64,000 bases of DNA from Aspidiotus rigidus (taxonomy: Eukaryota; Arthropoda; Insecta; Hemiptera; Diaspididae): NCBI GenBank assembly GCA_035079385.1, contig JAVHKY010000029.1:2604001-2668000 (forward strand), read 5' to 3'. This document shows positions 45,743-58,199 of this stretch, in pieces; position 1 is the first letter of the stretch; every line of letters starts with the position of its first letter. A model generated the notes under the pieces. The model did no database searches. It saw nothing but the letters and a program-made list of their open reading frames with translations, and was not told the DNA's origin. Made by a program: the position numbers and the translations under genes.

Positions 45743-47360
45743 TCATGAGTGAACCAACGAGTCATCAAAATGTGAGTCATTCTCATAGACTAATTCAATC
45801 AATCCCTCCTCAGGAATATACCTGTTCAGCACGGTAATATCTTCATTATTCCGATGACGAAAGATTTCGATTTCCTCCAGAGCTAATCGTTTGAAATACA
45901 AATTTTCGCTGTGGAGGACTTCAGACCCCTCTTTGAGACTATGACCACTTTCAATGAAGTGGTCAGCAAAGGCCGACTTACCTACTTTTCTTTTTTCCCA
46001 CGCTTTCCTGTGTTCATGAACTCCAATTTGGAGTTGACGGCTGGTCACACTGGGGAAATCTCCACAAGCCACCCTATAAAAACCCCTCCTCTCGACCAGC
46101 AGGGTCTTTTAATTTAACCGAAAGCCTCTTAACAGTACTAGTACTGTAAAATATGCCGGTCGAAAACCAAGGGGACGGAGGACACGGCTCAACTCCGAAG
46201 AAAACTTACCCAGAAACGGCAGGCTGATCCACCGTTTCCTACTATCATGGTGCGGTTCTCGGGGGAGGGAGGTCGTAGAGTCGAGACATTTTCTTGTAAG
46301 TCTCTTACGAACCATAAGGTCGATGTCCACCTTGAACTGATTCACTCTAGCCAGATGCTTTATCGTCACGAGTTCTTTATGGAAAGCAACCTCACTCAGA
46401 GGGATGTGAGTGAGGCGATGGATTAAACTATTGAACGTAGCTAGTTTGTAGGCGAAAGATACGAAGGACGACCCGTCGTTAGCAACGTTGGTCGAGGTAC
46501 TTTTACGGTAAATACCGAATTTGTAGACACCATCTATGACAGAGATGGTCAAGTCCAGAAAGTTTATGGAGGAGCCACCAACTTCCAAAATAAATTTGAT
46601 GGAAAAGTATAGGGTATTTAAATAAGTTAGAAACTTACTAAGGAGCTCTGCAGGACCGGTTCACACGCACAAAATGTCATCCACGTACCTAGGCCAAAAG
46701 GAAACATGATTCAAAAACTCCCGGCCTAAAGAGAATAGGTCAAGCTCGAATTTGGATATGAAGATCTCCAAGATGAGAGAACCCAAGGGGAAACCAATAT
46801 GGATCCCACCTCCTCGGCGAACTTGAAGAATTTGCCATCAAATTTACGGAAGTTAGGCGACCGGCAGACCTTCAAAAGGTCGAAAAATTGAGGAGTACCA
46901 GATTTCACAAGCAAGTTTCCTATCTGTTGCACAGTGGTAGCCTAAGGGATGTTGGGAAATAGCCCAACAACATCAAACGAGCATAAAATTGAACCTGGGG
47001 GAAGTCATGTGTCTTTCAATTTGTCAGCCAGGGCACCTGAGTTCTTAACTGAATAGGGAGACTCCACCTCCACATGAGCTTTGAACCATCTATCCAGAAT
47101 TTAGCGAGGGAGTAAGTCGAGGAGGAAGCAAACGAGACGACCGGCCTCATCGGTGCATTTTCTTTGTGTACCTCGGGCAATACTCAAGGAGGGGGAAACC
47201 GGATTCGGTTCCAAAATGGCTTTCTTTAATGAAGGGCCTCACTACCAGTACCATTAATAAGTTGTCTAGCCTCTTTGACGAATTTTGGAAAACTGAGAAG
47301 GTGGACGATCTCGTCCTTACTCTCTCCTATTCGCGGGGTCACTCACTCCGCTCGTAAGCC
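45743..47360 (-). pseudogene. Penelope-like element A, RT and GIY-YIG endonuclease
   Basis: From right to left on the minus strand come KENAPMRPVVSF (about 47165), WFKAHVEVESPYSVKNSGAL (about 47090-47030), ILCSFDVVGLFPNIP, FFDLLKVCRSPNFRKFDGKF, PRYVDDILCV with an intact YVDD (46676-46687), and SINFLDLTISVIDG near 46560. The C-terminal frame 45743-46072 reads GDFPSVTSRQLQIGVHEHRK and KSAFADHFIESGHSLKEG, which is the typical end of the GIY-YIG endonuclease domain. The RT/GIY-YIG pairing identifies a Penelope-like element. Stops and frameshifts occur throughout. It is the same family as 32170-33495, on the opposite strand. Confidence 0.8.
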
Positions 47361-47429
47361 TTCAACAGTCTCCAATAGTAATCCTGCCCGTGTCTCTCTT
47401 ACACTAGGCCTCCGGGTCACGGCTGATGA

Positions 47430-47800
47430 CGTCATACTTACAGATTTCTGAATCCTTAATCTCTATTATACTGGGCTGTATAGAATATTAAACTACACTA
47501 GGCCTACTATTAGCCTTCATGAAACAGGCCTAACATAGGCCTAAGATAGCGCAGTATAAGAGCCAGTACTAAAATAAAAGGATGTCGGGGGATGGATTGA
47601 ACTCGCCAATTTCAGAATCAGTCTTGGGCTCATGGTTGATGATGTCAACAGCTGAAGACGTCATGATTTAAGGAGGGTCTTGGGGTCACACCATATAACG
47701 TCACAAGCTGATAACGTTATACTTTTTTATTATTATTATTAACACCTAAACTTAGTATGAAGCTAGTATAAAGGAGGCTTAGACCAGAGGTGGGAACTTG
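47430..47800. repeat. GTATAA-type and GACGTCA-type short repeats
   Basis: Scattered AGGCCTA, CTAGTATAAA and GATGACGTCAT segments tie this stretch to the repeat families at 52500-52990 and 13370-15370. Unit structure is too decayed to define. Confidence 0.45.
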
Positions 47801-47804
47801 GAAA

Positions 47805-49390
47805 ATTTCGATTTAGGAGGGTTCAGCTAGGACTGATAACATGTGAAAAATCTCAACTTTCGCGAGGGACGTTCCCTCAGGCGAGTCTGATCATTTTCCA
47901 ACAGAGAACCGTTATATGGGGGGACTTTTGAGTAAACATATTCCCGTCCGTTGCCCATCCAGTTAATTTTGGTTTCCAAGAGGGCGAACGCTTTAATCTG
48001 GTCAGGAAACTCTGCAAATACTTCAAGTTCCATGGCCAAGCCCATCCTATGCGTGGTCATCAAAATATTGGGCTAGGTCGACGAATCATCCACTAAAATA
48101 TGCTGTAACTAGGCTAGGAACGCCTGGAATAATCTGTTCCTCTTGTCCTCTTCTATTTGAGAGTTCAAAACTGTTGTAAATTCCTCTCGAAGTCATTGAT
48201 GAAGTCATAGGATGAGCGCGGCTTCGAGATAGATTACGCGTTTTTCCGACCTTCTGACCTAGTGAACGTTGGATGAAGCGATTTGTGTTGACCACTATAG
48301 TCTGATATTTCTATATCGCCCCAAGAATATGTCAACATTAATGAGACCTATCGTCTAAAGCAGAAAAGATTTGTAAGAGAGAAAGATTGTTAGGATGCAC
48401 AATGAGAAAATTGCGTCATTCATTGAGGTTTTCTTAGCTACAAAGGTCGTCAACTTCGAAGAAGGAAGGAGTAGTCTCCGATAAAGAGGAAAGCTGCAAG
48501 TTTATAAAGCAAAAAAAGAAGGAGAAAGAGAAAAAGAGATTAGTTTCTACACACAAAAACCTTCAAAACTTCGTCTCATACTTCAAAGGGATAACATGAG
48601 GTCTTTGATTAAGAAGACAGATTTTGTTTAAATTTCTGCTTCAGTTAGAAGGCAAAGTTGTAAGTCGATTCAACAATGTTGAAAGTACGAATATCATTCT
48701 TTCTTCAGGTCACACAACGCACGCGATTGAACTCAGCGTCACTCGGGACGGGTAAAAGTACGGTAATGATAGTGCTACAGGCAATGAATAGATACGCGTT
48801 AAAAACCATCTCGGCCTAACCTGAGTAAGAATAATTTTTCGTGACAATCTCGGTTGGCAAGAGATCTAGAATTTCCGTACGTCAATGATAAGACGTGCAA
48901 AAAAAAAAAAAAAAGAAAAAAAGATTGATTCAGACATTGCGGTACGATCAAGGGGGGTTTAATGATCTTTCGTTCACCGCCCAACATGAGGAAAGATTTC
49001 GTTAAATCGGTCAATCGTGTTCGTACATTTCCATAACAGCTTAAAGAGGATTCTTCCTCATTGTTTTCCATTGATCATAGCTAGACCTATATCCTGCAGT
49101 TTTACATACCAACGATACTAACGGAACGTTATGCACGCAAAAAAAAAAAAAAAAAAAAAAAACAGAGGAGAAGAAAAAAAAGAGTTCAAACACGAACAAC
49201 AGGCCTACATTGCAAACATAAAACCCTACCTACATGCGACAGTTTCAGATACAGCAACTTCCTTCGACGGGTATCATACGGTACAACGATACGGTACCTG
49301 TAATAACGTTAATGTATCCGCGAAGACCTGAATAAACGCGCCCCACTTCCATCCGACAGTTATAGCCGTCGACCTTACACAATTGTTAAG
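47805..49390. other. No gene recognised
   Basis: The minus-strand frame 47827-48063 (MELEVFAEFPDQIKAFALLE) has protein-like composition but no recognised family or splice support. A-rich tracts lie near 48899-48920 and 49138-49162. An intron of the gene at 49397-50314 probably occupies part of this stretch. Confidence 0.4.
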
Positions 49391-49396
49391 ACTTAC

Positions 49397-50314
49397 CCAG
49401 TAGTTGTAGGAATGGTCCGCGCCGAAGCTGATATTTGGGTGTTGCCGGCAGAAACTGATTCATTTTGCCCTGCTGCGACGGTTGCAGCATTTACTGATGC
49501 GTCGAATGCGTTCGTTGCGTTTCGACAAGGCGATTGCGAGGACGGAGGCTGCGAGCGTATTGGCTGTCGCATAATTCTAGCACCCGTCGTATCATTCTCC
49601 CAGGTTAATGTGCTAGCACTGCTACTGCTACTGCGGCTAAGGGATAACGGCGATTCCGGAGACGAGGAGGCCACAAAGCCAGAAAAACGACGCCCGTACT
49701 GGCGCGGACGGTCGTACGCGAGGGTCGAACTTGGTCGTTCAATCACTTCACACGGAAACACAGGCGGTAATTCGATTTGCACCGTGGGGCTATTTTCTAA
49801 GGACGTCGACGCGGGACGGTCTGGCGACGACGGCGGCGGATCGGCCAGCTGAAAAGGTCGCACCAAACGCATAGACGCTCGCATCCAACTTTGCGATCGA
49901 AATGATTCTTCATCGGAAAATCTACGCGGCGCGAGCGACTTCTCTACCGCAGCTCTCATAATATCGACACTAACCGATCTTTCCATAGTCGGTCGCGCTT
50001 GCACTTTCGTCGGCGTCCAATACTCGTCAGCATTGCTGCAACAGCGCCGTCGCAGCGTCACGCTCGAAGTACGCATGCGTTGAAATTTCGCAGCAGCAGC
50101 TGTTGTCGTCTCCTCTGACATCGCGCGCCCGCGTATCCAGTCAACGGTTAAGGTAAATTTTCTATCGTGATCGTGTTCGTATTCACCGTCGCGGCCGGAT
50201 AACCCGTCTGATTCATCTCGCTGGCGTTCGGTCGTGTCCAGGACGACGGATTCGCTTCGACAACGTAACAACCGGTTCCAGCAATTCGAATCATATACCG
50301 GTACGCTCAAATAA
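49397..50314 (-). CDS. Large internal exon of an unknown Ser/Arg-rich protein
   Basis: The exon starts after a pyrimidine-rich acceptor (GTTTTCGTGTTTCTAG) and ends at a strong donor (ACTACTGG|GTAAGT). It is 918 bp long and contributes one base, 305 codons and two bases. There is no in-frame stop within it. The protein is low in hydrophobic segments and rich in Ser, Arg and Pro, with repeated basic-then-serine motifs (MERSVSVD, PRRFSDEESF, GRRFSGF) that resemble kinase or 14-3-3 sites, and a long Ser run (SRSSSSSAS). CpG and GC content is clearly above the flanking DNA. No signal peptide, membrane segment or known domain was found. Neighbouring exons were not identified. The antisense frame at 49412-49852 is a shadow. 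Confidence 0.75.
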
Positions 50315-51930
50315 CTAGAAACACGAAAACAGGGGAATAAGATGAATGATTATAAAGACTCATTCGTAATGTTTGGAAAGTGCTGGTTAAGGCGTATATG
50401 AATGAGAGTAAATAAATATGTTGATAAGCGTCCGAGCACGCATACCATAAATATGAAAAATAGATTACGTTTTTTTCATTTTCGAACGTTAATTTTTTAC
50501 AGGTATGCTGGGGCCGGAATCTCGCTCTTTCTCTATTTGTATTGCAGAGACCGCAAAAAAAATCATGAATCATGGGTACTTTAGAATATCGTTAAACGCG
50601 TACATGAGAAAATTCAATACCTGCGTAAATTTGAAGATCCAGATTCTACGAGTACAATGTATACTTCTTTCTCACTCACCTCTACATTTCTACCAACCTT
50701 CATGAAAAAGTTCTCCTTAATCCAGTTCTTCGAAAATTAGTGCAAACATTTTTTGAGCGATCAACTTTACGTACCCAACCTAGCTACAATTTAGCCAAAT
50801 AAGGTGCACAGTTGTGAAGAAAAAATGGGCGTGGTACACCCGGTACAAAATACAAAACTCGAGACAAACACTGCGAACTTCATCCTTCACGTAACGATTT
50901 TTTTTTTATTGAGACAAGTAGTTCAAAAGTTACAAGGTGTTCGGCTTAACAAAGTAAAAATGAACGGAAATATTATACGCATCGATTATTTGGTCGAAAT
51001 CCTGACCCCTTCATATACAGAGCCCTAAAGTCTAAATTTCTCCAAGTCCCTCTTCTGGTATACCTATACAGACTAGGATTTCTTCAAAATTCACTCCTTC
51101 CTCATACGGACGTAAAGTTGGATCGAAGCCCACCTCCCGATCTGTACAACTCGAGGGTCAAAATTCTTCTAATTCCCTCCTCTCTGAAAATCAAAATTTC
51201 TCCGAATCCATTTCCTAAGAAATAATCGCCTTAAAGTAGGACAGAGCTCTCCCCTCGCCTCGGAACAACAATTTGTCAGGAGGACGGTAGATCTTGTTCC
51301 CTTGCAAGAAATAAAAATTCAGCGCTCCCACCTCATGTGGATTGAGCCGGTCCTGCGATGATAATGAAACGACTTATGAAGCTGCGCTCTGCATAGGTGG
51401 ACTAGCGTGAGCGTCACAGTTGTGCAACTTGGTCATTTACAAATCAAGAGGGGCATATACAAAATAGGATACGCTACCACGAATTCGAATTTAACTGTAA
51501 GGTATCTTTTTTACAGGGGAGCTGTTCTAGGATAGGGGTATTTTTGAAAATTTCTGTTCAGCTAAAATTGACCTACCCTGAACTACTTAGAGGTTGAGAA
51601 AACATTTTTCCTAGCTTCTTTTGTAGCGGAAGTAAAACTAAAAACAATTCTAACGATCGAGGTATGGTGGTCCAAAAAAAAAATGTTCTGGCGTAGCCAA
51701 ATAAATGACGATCATGTTTCATGTCTTTCATAAGGTAGCATACTAGTTCGTCTCTGTATGAGCCCCCTTCTTGGACTAGTAGAAGTCTACTTGGAATATT
51801 TCAAGCTAATAACTTTTGGATAGCTCACTCGCTCCGCTCGTTCGTCCCCCTCCTCGGTCCACCTCATTGGTCTAGTATGAGCCCAACTTGAAATATTTCA
51901 AGCTAATAGCTTTTTGGGGGCACTAGTATA
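50315..51930. other. No gene recognised; diverged minisatellite relics
   Basis: 50315-51000 is probably intronic for the gene at 49397-50314, but no upstream exon is supported. 51030-51240 contains diverged reverse-oriented pieces of the 45-bp minisatellite type (AAAATTCTTCTAATTCCCTC). Confidence 0.45.
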
Positions 51931-52990
51931 TGCCTGGTTTATACTAGCTAAGTTGATACTGCACTCTTAGTATAAAGCTAGTATACCGGGTGGGACAGAA
52001 AGATGTTACCAGTTAAATGGGAGTTTGCGCTAAATCTGTCGTAGCGCGCAAACGCAAAACGTTAGTCGTATAGTTTAAATGTACGAATTTTGTATCTCAA
52101 TTTTATCTTTAATTTGAGCCATATCCGAAGTTTCTACGACTTTTCTGAGCCGAGTTATGGACCAAAAATTGACCAAATGCCAAGATTTCCAAAATAAGAA
52201 ATTGAAAAATCCCCCCCTCCAAGCTTCATAGGGTTATTTAAGTTTTTTTTTTTCGGAATCAGCATTCAATTTCACTTTCAAATTGGATAAAATATGGAAG
52301 TTTGAACAATTTTTAATTTTTGAGAATTTTGGCAAATTGATCAATTTTTGGCACATCGGCTCAGAAATATCGTAGAAAGTTGAGTATAGGGGCGCAAATT
52401 GAAGATAAAATTGAGTTACAAATTTCGTAAATTTAATGTGTGCATCTAACCTTTCGCGTTTTTGAGCTGGAGCGAATTTAGTTCAAACTCTCATTTAACT
52501 GGTAACATCTTTTTGCCCCTTCCGGTATAAACTGGCTGGTGTGAACTCGCGGGATGAAATCGCAGATTTTCGAATCATCCACGGAGTAATGAGGGTGACA
52601 GGGGAGACTTCTTTGTCTAAGTTTAATTTAAGACTAGTAAAATCCTATTATAAAGCTAGTATATAAAGTGGCCGGTGTGAACTCGCGGGATGAACTCGCA
52701 AAATTTCAAATTAGGGGTTAGAGCAGTATTAGACCTAGTACGAATATAAAGGAGCGTAGACCTAGTATAAGCCAGGTTCATACTAGCTAAGATGTAGCCT
52801 AGTAGAGGCCTGGACTTCTTTAGGCCTTGTATAAAGGAGCAGCATAAAGCTATACTAGGATCACCCGTTGAAGAGTATGCGAAGTTTATACTAGCCAATC
52901 TGTAGCCTGGTAGAGGCCTAGACTTGTTTAGGCCTAGTATAAAGGAGTGTAGACGTAGTATAAACGTAGTATAACTTCTGGGGGGGGCAC
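51930..52990. repeat. GTATAAA repeat region
   Basis: Multiple short units (AGTATAAAGCTAGTATA, GACCTAGTATAAGCC, TGTGAACTCGCGGGATGAA) lie on both sides of the foldback element at 51986-52525. Some segments are direct repeats, for example the TGTGAACTCGCGGGATGAA phrase near 52539 and 52675. Confidence 0.6.
51986..52525. mobile_element. Foldback element of 540 bp
   Basis: The left half starts CCGGGTGGGACAGAAAGATG and the right half in reverse complement starts CCGGAAGGGGCAAAAAGATG. The similarity then continues (TTACCAGTTAAATG, CTCAATTTTATCTT, TTTCTGAGCC) across almost the full length, so the element is one large imperfect hairpin with its axis near 52255. TATA flanks it on both sides (51982-51985 and 52526-52529). 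It has no coding capacity. Confidence 0.7.
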
Positions 52991-54227
52991 TCGCAAAGTT
53001 TTAAATTAGGGGTCAGGGCAGAGTAAAGACATGACTCCCTAAATTTTTCTGAGAGTTCGATTCAATATAAACATGATCCGAAGAAAATAATTACATAGGA
53101 GGAAGTAATTTGATAAGGAGGTATTCAGCACAGCAACAGAGTAACTTTCATAATATGCAAAATGAGCTGCAATTTTGTGCATATTCGCAGCAACCACGTC
53201 CACAGTGACGATTTCAAATTGAAAAGCAAGAATAAAAATTTAAGAGACACCACACGTTTCGTGAACGTATCCCTGTAGGCCAATTTTTGCACACAGTCGC
53301 AGATATCCTACACAGAAAGTTCCAAGCGTTAATTGTTAACATTTTGCTGAGGTCCCGGTGGTTTCCTTGTCAGAGTGGACTACTGCGCATCAATGGACAC
53401 TCCAAAATAAAACAGTATTGAAAAATGATACGGAAACTTAGTTCATGGCATCGTCAAAGTTAAAGCCTATGACCATTCGAAACACTTGCCAATTTCAAGA
53501 ACAAGCTGGGAAATGAAAAACATTCATTGATTTCAAAGAACGTAGGTTAGGAATATGGAGGTTCTCCGTTAATACGAACCATGTGCAGCAGTCCTACTTT
53601 TCATGATGTATTGTATTGCTTAATTAGCAGCAAAATCAATGCCTCTAGGCCAAAAGAGAAAGAGAAGCAGGCCTCAGAGGGCAAAGCGAGCTCCTCCTAT
53701 TCAATAACATGATTATTTGCGTTTTCCATTTTTTTTTTTTTTTTTTTTTTGCTGTCCCTCATGTATTGCGCTGTAAACTACATTAATTTATTGTTCATAA
53801 TTATTCATTTTATACAGGAAATTTTATTATTTTTGAAGCGTTTGAGGCTTCACTGTGACGAATATGTACCTATCTAGCTAGGCCGAAATTTCTTGTTTCT
53901 TTCATACAAAAAAATTAATACTCTGAGGCAAAAAAAAAATTGTCGAAATCAGACAGTCACTTTCTTTCTGTCAATTTAATCTTTTTTTTATTCTTTAGTT
54001 AGTTCGACTTGAAAATATAGTCATAATGACTAAGAAAGGTGACGGTTCGATTTTGAGTATTTTTTTCAGTGAATACAACTTTTACTACTTTCATTTTACC
54101 GACTTTTCTAACTAGAAAAGTGAGGTATTACACCCGTAGCAAGGTCAACAGGGGGAGTGGGTAATGAACTTTCTCGACGTTTTAGGGGTCCTAGATCACA
54201 ACTAGCATAAAAAAAAATTTCAGGTTT

Positions 54228-54289
<62 letters not shown>

Positions 54290-55100
54290 TTACGTTCGCG
54301 GAATCTGAGCTCCGCAGTATATGTGGGTAACCTGAGATCCACATGATAAAATTGAGCTAGCGCAACGGGCGCTATACCCACAGTCTTGGAAAATGAATTT
54401 AAATGTTATACCATGCGGAGGGGTAAGATTTACCCCTTAATTAAGAAGAAGTATATCTCATGGAATTGTGCAATCCGAGGTCCAGCAATATATGATATAA
54501 TAATGCGAAATGTGAGCTCCGCTAAGATATATAATTGTAGAATCAAGGAAACTGAGTTCCAGCAATGTTGCCAATGAGATGGAACTCGGATGAACCTCAT
54601 GTTGCTAAGTAGAATAGTATATCATTTTGTACATTGCCAAAACGATCGGTAAACGAAGAAACCAAATACAGGTCAGATAGACGAAAACTGTCAAGAACCA
54701 AATATTCTCTAAACTATGCCTTCAAAAATAGAATTAAGAATTTTGGTGATCACCTAAGATTGACTATCAGCATACTACCACTGTGAGCGCATTATTGCAT
54801 TAATACTCATCTTGACTTGAAGAAAGAAAAAAATGAAGCTGTCGATTATTTTAAACAGTCAGATATTTAGGGGGAAAGAAACTTCGCTGCAAGAAAAAGT
54901 TGAAAAGTAAGATTTCATTTAGCAGGATTGAAATAGGCCTCCTAAACAATGTCAATCTAAGAAACCAAATCTCATTTCATCTCATTTTCCATTGTTTCAA
55001 TACACAGGCCCTAATAGATAATGTAAATAATGACATGTATTTTCGAGTTTTGGTTTGAAAATTTCTAAATTATTGTTCTTTGCTCGATTGCAATATATTG
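52990..55100. other. No gene recognised
   Basis: Contains T and A runs (53730-53750), the TA microsatellite at 54231-54288, and degenerate GAGCTCCGC-type segments at 54300-54560. No coding exon is supported. Confidence 0.5.
54231..54288. repeat. TA dinucleotide microsatellite
   Basis: An uninterrupted run of 29 TA repeats spanning 58 bp. Confidence 0.95.
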
Positions 55101-55102
55101 AC

Positions 55103-56795
55103 CCGAATTTGAACTTGTACGAACAGTATTATTACAAAAATAGGTCGTCGGAGCTTGGCCCTTAGATTCCTATACTTGAAGAACGCAAAAGCATGATAAG
55201 AACGTATTGGCTTATTTTTATTTATAAGACTTTCTAATATTCAGGATAGTTCAAAATTGCGTTCTTTTCCAGGTCTCAAATAATGATATGAAATGGAATA
55301 CGTGCTCAAAAAGAATTTTATTTCTAAAAATTCTGGATAAAATATTCTATCCTTTTTTTAGAGAGTAACATAGAAGTTTACAGATAATCATTTGCGATAC
55401 AGTCATCTAACATCTCTCTCATATAAACACACAACAAATTGTAGTTCTTTAAGGAAGCAAAGGATCTGATCTACTTTTAAAAAGTAGGTAAGCAAAATTT
55501 TTAAAATTTATTGTACATATTATGTATCCAAGAAGGGAGAAGGCTTCAATATTGCGAATGGTCTTGGAAATATCTTTGACTTTGAAATTTCGGATACAAA
55601 ATATTAATTTGTTGGAGTGACAATTTAGAATCTCCAAGAAGATAACGCATATTTTTTTCTCCTTTTTCATCTCAGAGTTTAATTCAATACCGGATTATAT
55701 TTCAAAGCTTTCAATAATAACTTTCTTTCAGCTCATTAGCCTATTTTGAATTTTTGCGGGGTCGTTTGAGTATATTTTTCAGACCCCACGCTGAATTTCA
55801 CTCAAAAATCGAAATAAAGATTTAAATTTCTTTTTGAGGTAGTGAGGGAGAGAGCAAAGCACTAATTCTGGGACGTGGACTCACAAGTTGTACAAATTTT
55901 TGATACCATTTCAAACTCCATTCCATCATATACAGAATTTTCAAGATATGAAATCATAAGACTCAATATTCTCTCTTAGAACTTCCTTCAGAAAAATCAT
56001 ATGTAATTGAAGAAATCAATAAGTATCATCGTCACATCTAAACTAAAATTGGAATCAAAAGAAAGTTCTCATTCATTGAAGGAAATCAGGTGAAATTTCT
56101 GAAATTTTCTTATGACTAGATAACAACAAGGGTAGTTTTAGTATTGTTTCCTTTCATGGTTGAATAAGATTCAGATTACTGTTTCACATATGCCTCTTGA
56201 GTAGTTTTCCTTCTTTCTTAATGATGATGGTGCAAAGTAACATGGTTAAACATGATATAATGACGAAAAGTTATGAAACAAAAATTTAGTGTTTCGATTA
56301 GGTTGAAGGGGAAAAAATTAAATAATGTTACAATAAGGCATTTACATTGGTCAATTCTCAACGTACTCAATACAGCACTACAAACTGAACTAGTGCATTG
56401 TAGTCTAGTTAATACATCCACATCAACCTCATTTTGCTGTCATTCACCAATCAAAATCGAGCTCTGAAAGCTAATGCTGTTGTGATGTCACAGCGTATTG
56501 TTTGCTAAGGAACTTTATTTTTTTAATTTATCATTATTTTTTAAACCTGCGGATGCATAAGGGCTAGGATAGAATATTTCATCCAGAATTTTTAGAAAAA
56601 TATTCTTTGTGCACGTATCCCATTTTGTATCATTATTTATGATGAACTGGAAAGGAACGCAATTTTAAACTATCCTGAATATTAGGAGGATGTTCTTATC
56701 ATGCTTTTGCGTTCTGGTAGGATTCTCAGAGCTATAGCATCAACACCCTACTTTTGTAATAATACTGTATAGAAGTTCAAATTTAATTTAAAACA
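55103..56795. mobile_element. Element of about 1.7 kb with inverted repeats of about 240 bp
   Basis: The left arm (55103-55352) is the reverse complement of the right arm (56566-56795). Shared stretches include GAACGCAAAAGCATGATAAG, AATATTCAGGATAGTT and AAAATTCTGGAT. The interior (55353-56565) has no recognisable transposase. A third arm stands alone at about 63404-63650. Long terminal inverted repeats without coding capacity suggest a non-autonomous foldback or MITE-type element. Exact termini and a target duplication were not established. Confidence 0.6.
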
Positions 56796-56899
56796 TTGCA
56801 TTCAAGCAAAAAACATTGTTTTTCTTCCCTATCCCACCCCCTCTCTCTCTCTCTTTCTCCGCCTTTATGCTTTTATTTTTTGATACATGACTCTTCTCC

Positions 56900-58190
56900 T
56901 CTAGTGGAACTTGGACGGATACTTTGAACAACTGCCTGAACTACAACAACTGATTTCACTATACAATTCAATCACCATTACCCTTAAAGAAATCTATCTG
57001 AAACCTAAAACCTTAAACTAGAACATTTTTAGACACAACCACTTCAACCCACCCAGTAATCATGCCTGTGGAGAAACTGCCTTACTTGTATCCTCTCTAC
57101 AGCGCCCACTTGATCTACAATCCCAGTTTGCTACAAAATATTGCAATTTCAATCTGTATCCCACAAGTACACCTTCTACCAATCATCTTCTGCTCACTAT
57201 ATATCCTTCCTTTACATAACATCAACTTTTTTGACATAGTCAATCTTATTCAATCACTTACATAATTTGTAGAGACTTTAACGTTCACAGTTTCACCTGG
57301 GGTCTTATCTTGAACAAATTTCACCCAAATTCACGCGGCAACATTTCAGATGACCTACTCCCTGGTAATAATGAACTACCTCTCCTCAACATCCCTGGGA
57401 CCCCTACTTATCGTAATTCTACTTCCGGCTCACTTTCAGCAATTGATCTTGCCTTCTCCTCCTCTTTCCTCTCTCCCAAACTCATTTGGTCTACTCACCC
57501 TGACCTATGCGACAATGATCACTTCCGTATTCTTATCCAATTGCAAACTCTATCCCATAACAATTTCTGAACCACTGCGTGCTGGCTCATCAACAAAACC
57601 AACTAGGACCTCTTTCAAGACTTCACTTCAAACACGTCATCCCTTTCAGGCCCCTTCAACCCTCCATAGCACTAGAAACATTTACCAAGTTCATTACCAA
57701 CGCTGCAGAACTCTCTATCCTTCACACTTCAGGAACAAAGAAACGTAATCAAGTCCCTTGGTGGTCAGACAAAATCCATCAAGCCATCAAAACATGCAAA
57801 AAAATTCTTTGTACTCACAACTTCAACCGCACCCAAACTGATTTGATACTTTTATAAGAAAGCCCGCGCCAAAGCAAGAACTCTTAATCCGTTCTGGAAT
57901 GAAACAGTCCTGGAGTTCATTTGTTGCACAATTCAACCACCCTGTGTCCACCTCTACTATATGGCGAGATATCAAGGAACTGACAGGCATTGGTTCCTTC
58001 CATCCCATCACCCAACTAAAAACGATTACCACAATCACATCACCTCTGTGTCTTCTAATGCAAATTACAATCCCAATTTCTTAAGTTATATAGTAAACTC
58101 CAACAAAAAAAAATTTGATCCAAATATTTGTCCCACTTGCTTCCTTTCAGTAGTAATGAAATCAACTTTCAAAGTACCGGTACCACTGCA
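56900..58190 (+). pseudogene. Jockey-type LINE endonuclease and linker
   Basis: The plus strand begins with WNLDGYFEQLPELQQLI (56904 onward), the usual start of the apurinic-type endonuclease. It continues with LKEIYLKPKT, FRHNHFNPPSNHACGETALL and, from about 57270, CRDFNVHSFTWG (the GDFN motif, Gly changed to Arg). Then come TPTYRNSTSGSLSAIDLAFS and DNDHFRILIQ (the SDHFP catalytic motif with altered residues). The linker reads VPWWSDKIHQAIKTCKKIL and SWSSFVAQFNHPVSTSTIWR. Frames shift repeatedly. RT does not follow; the sequence changes to an antisense Gypsy element near 58195. Confidence 0.75.
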
Positions 58191-58199
58191 TTGATTCTT

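Noticed and set aside
47827..48063. 78-codon minus-strand frame with protein-like composition
   Set aside because: No recognised family, and it adjoins decayed repeats; kept only as a note in the region entry.
49412..49852. 146-codon plus-strand frame
   Set aside because: It is antisense to the supported exon at 49397-50314 and is explained by that exon's lack of certain codons.
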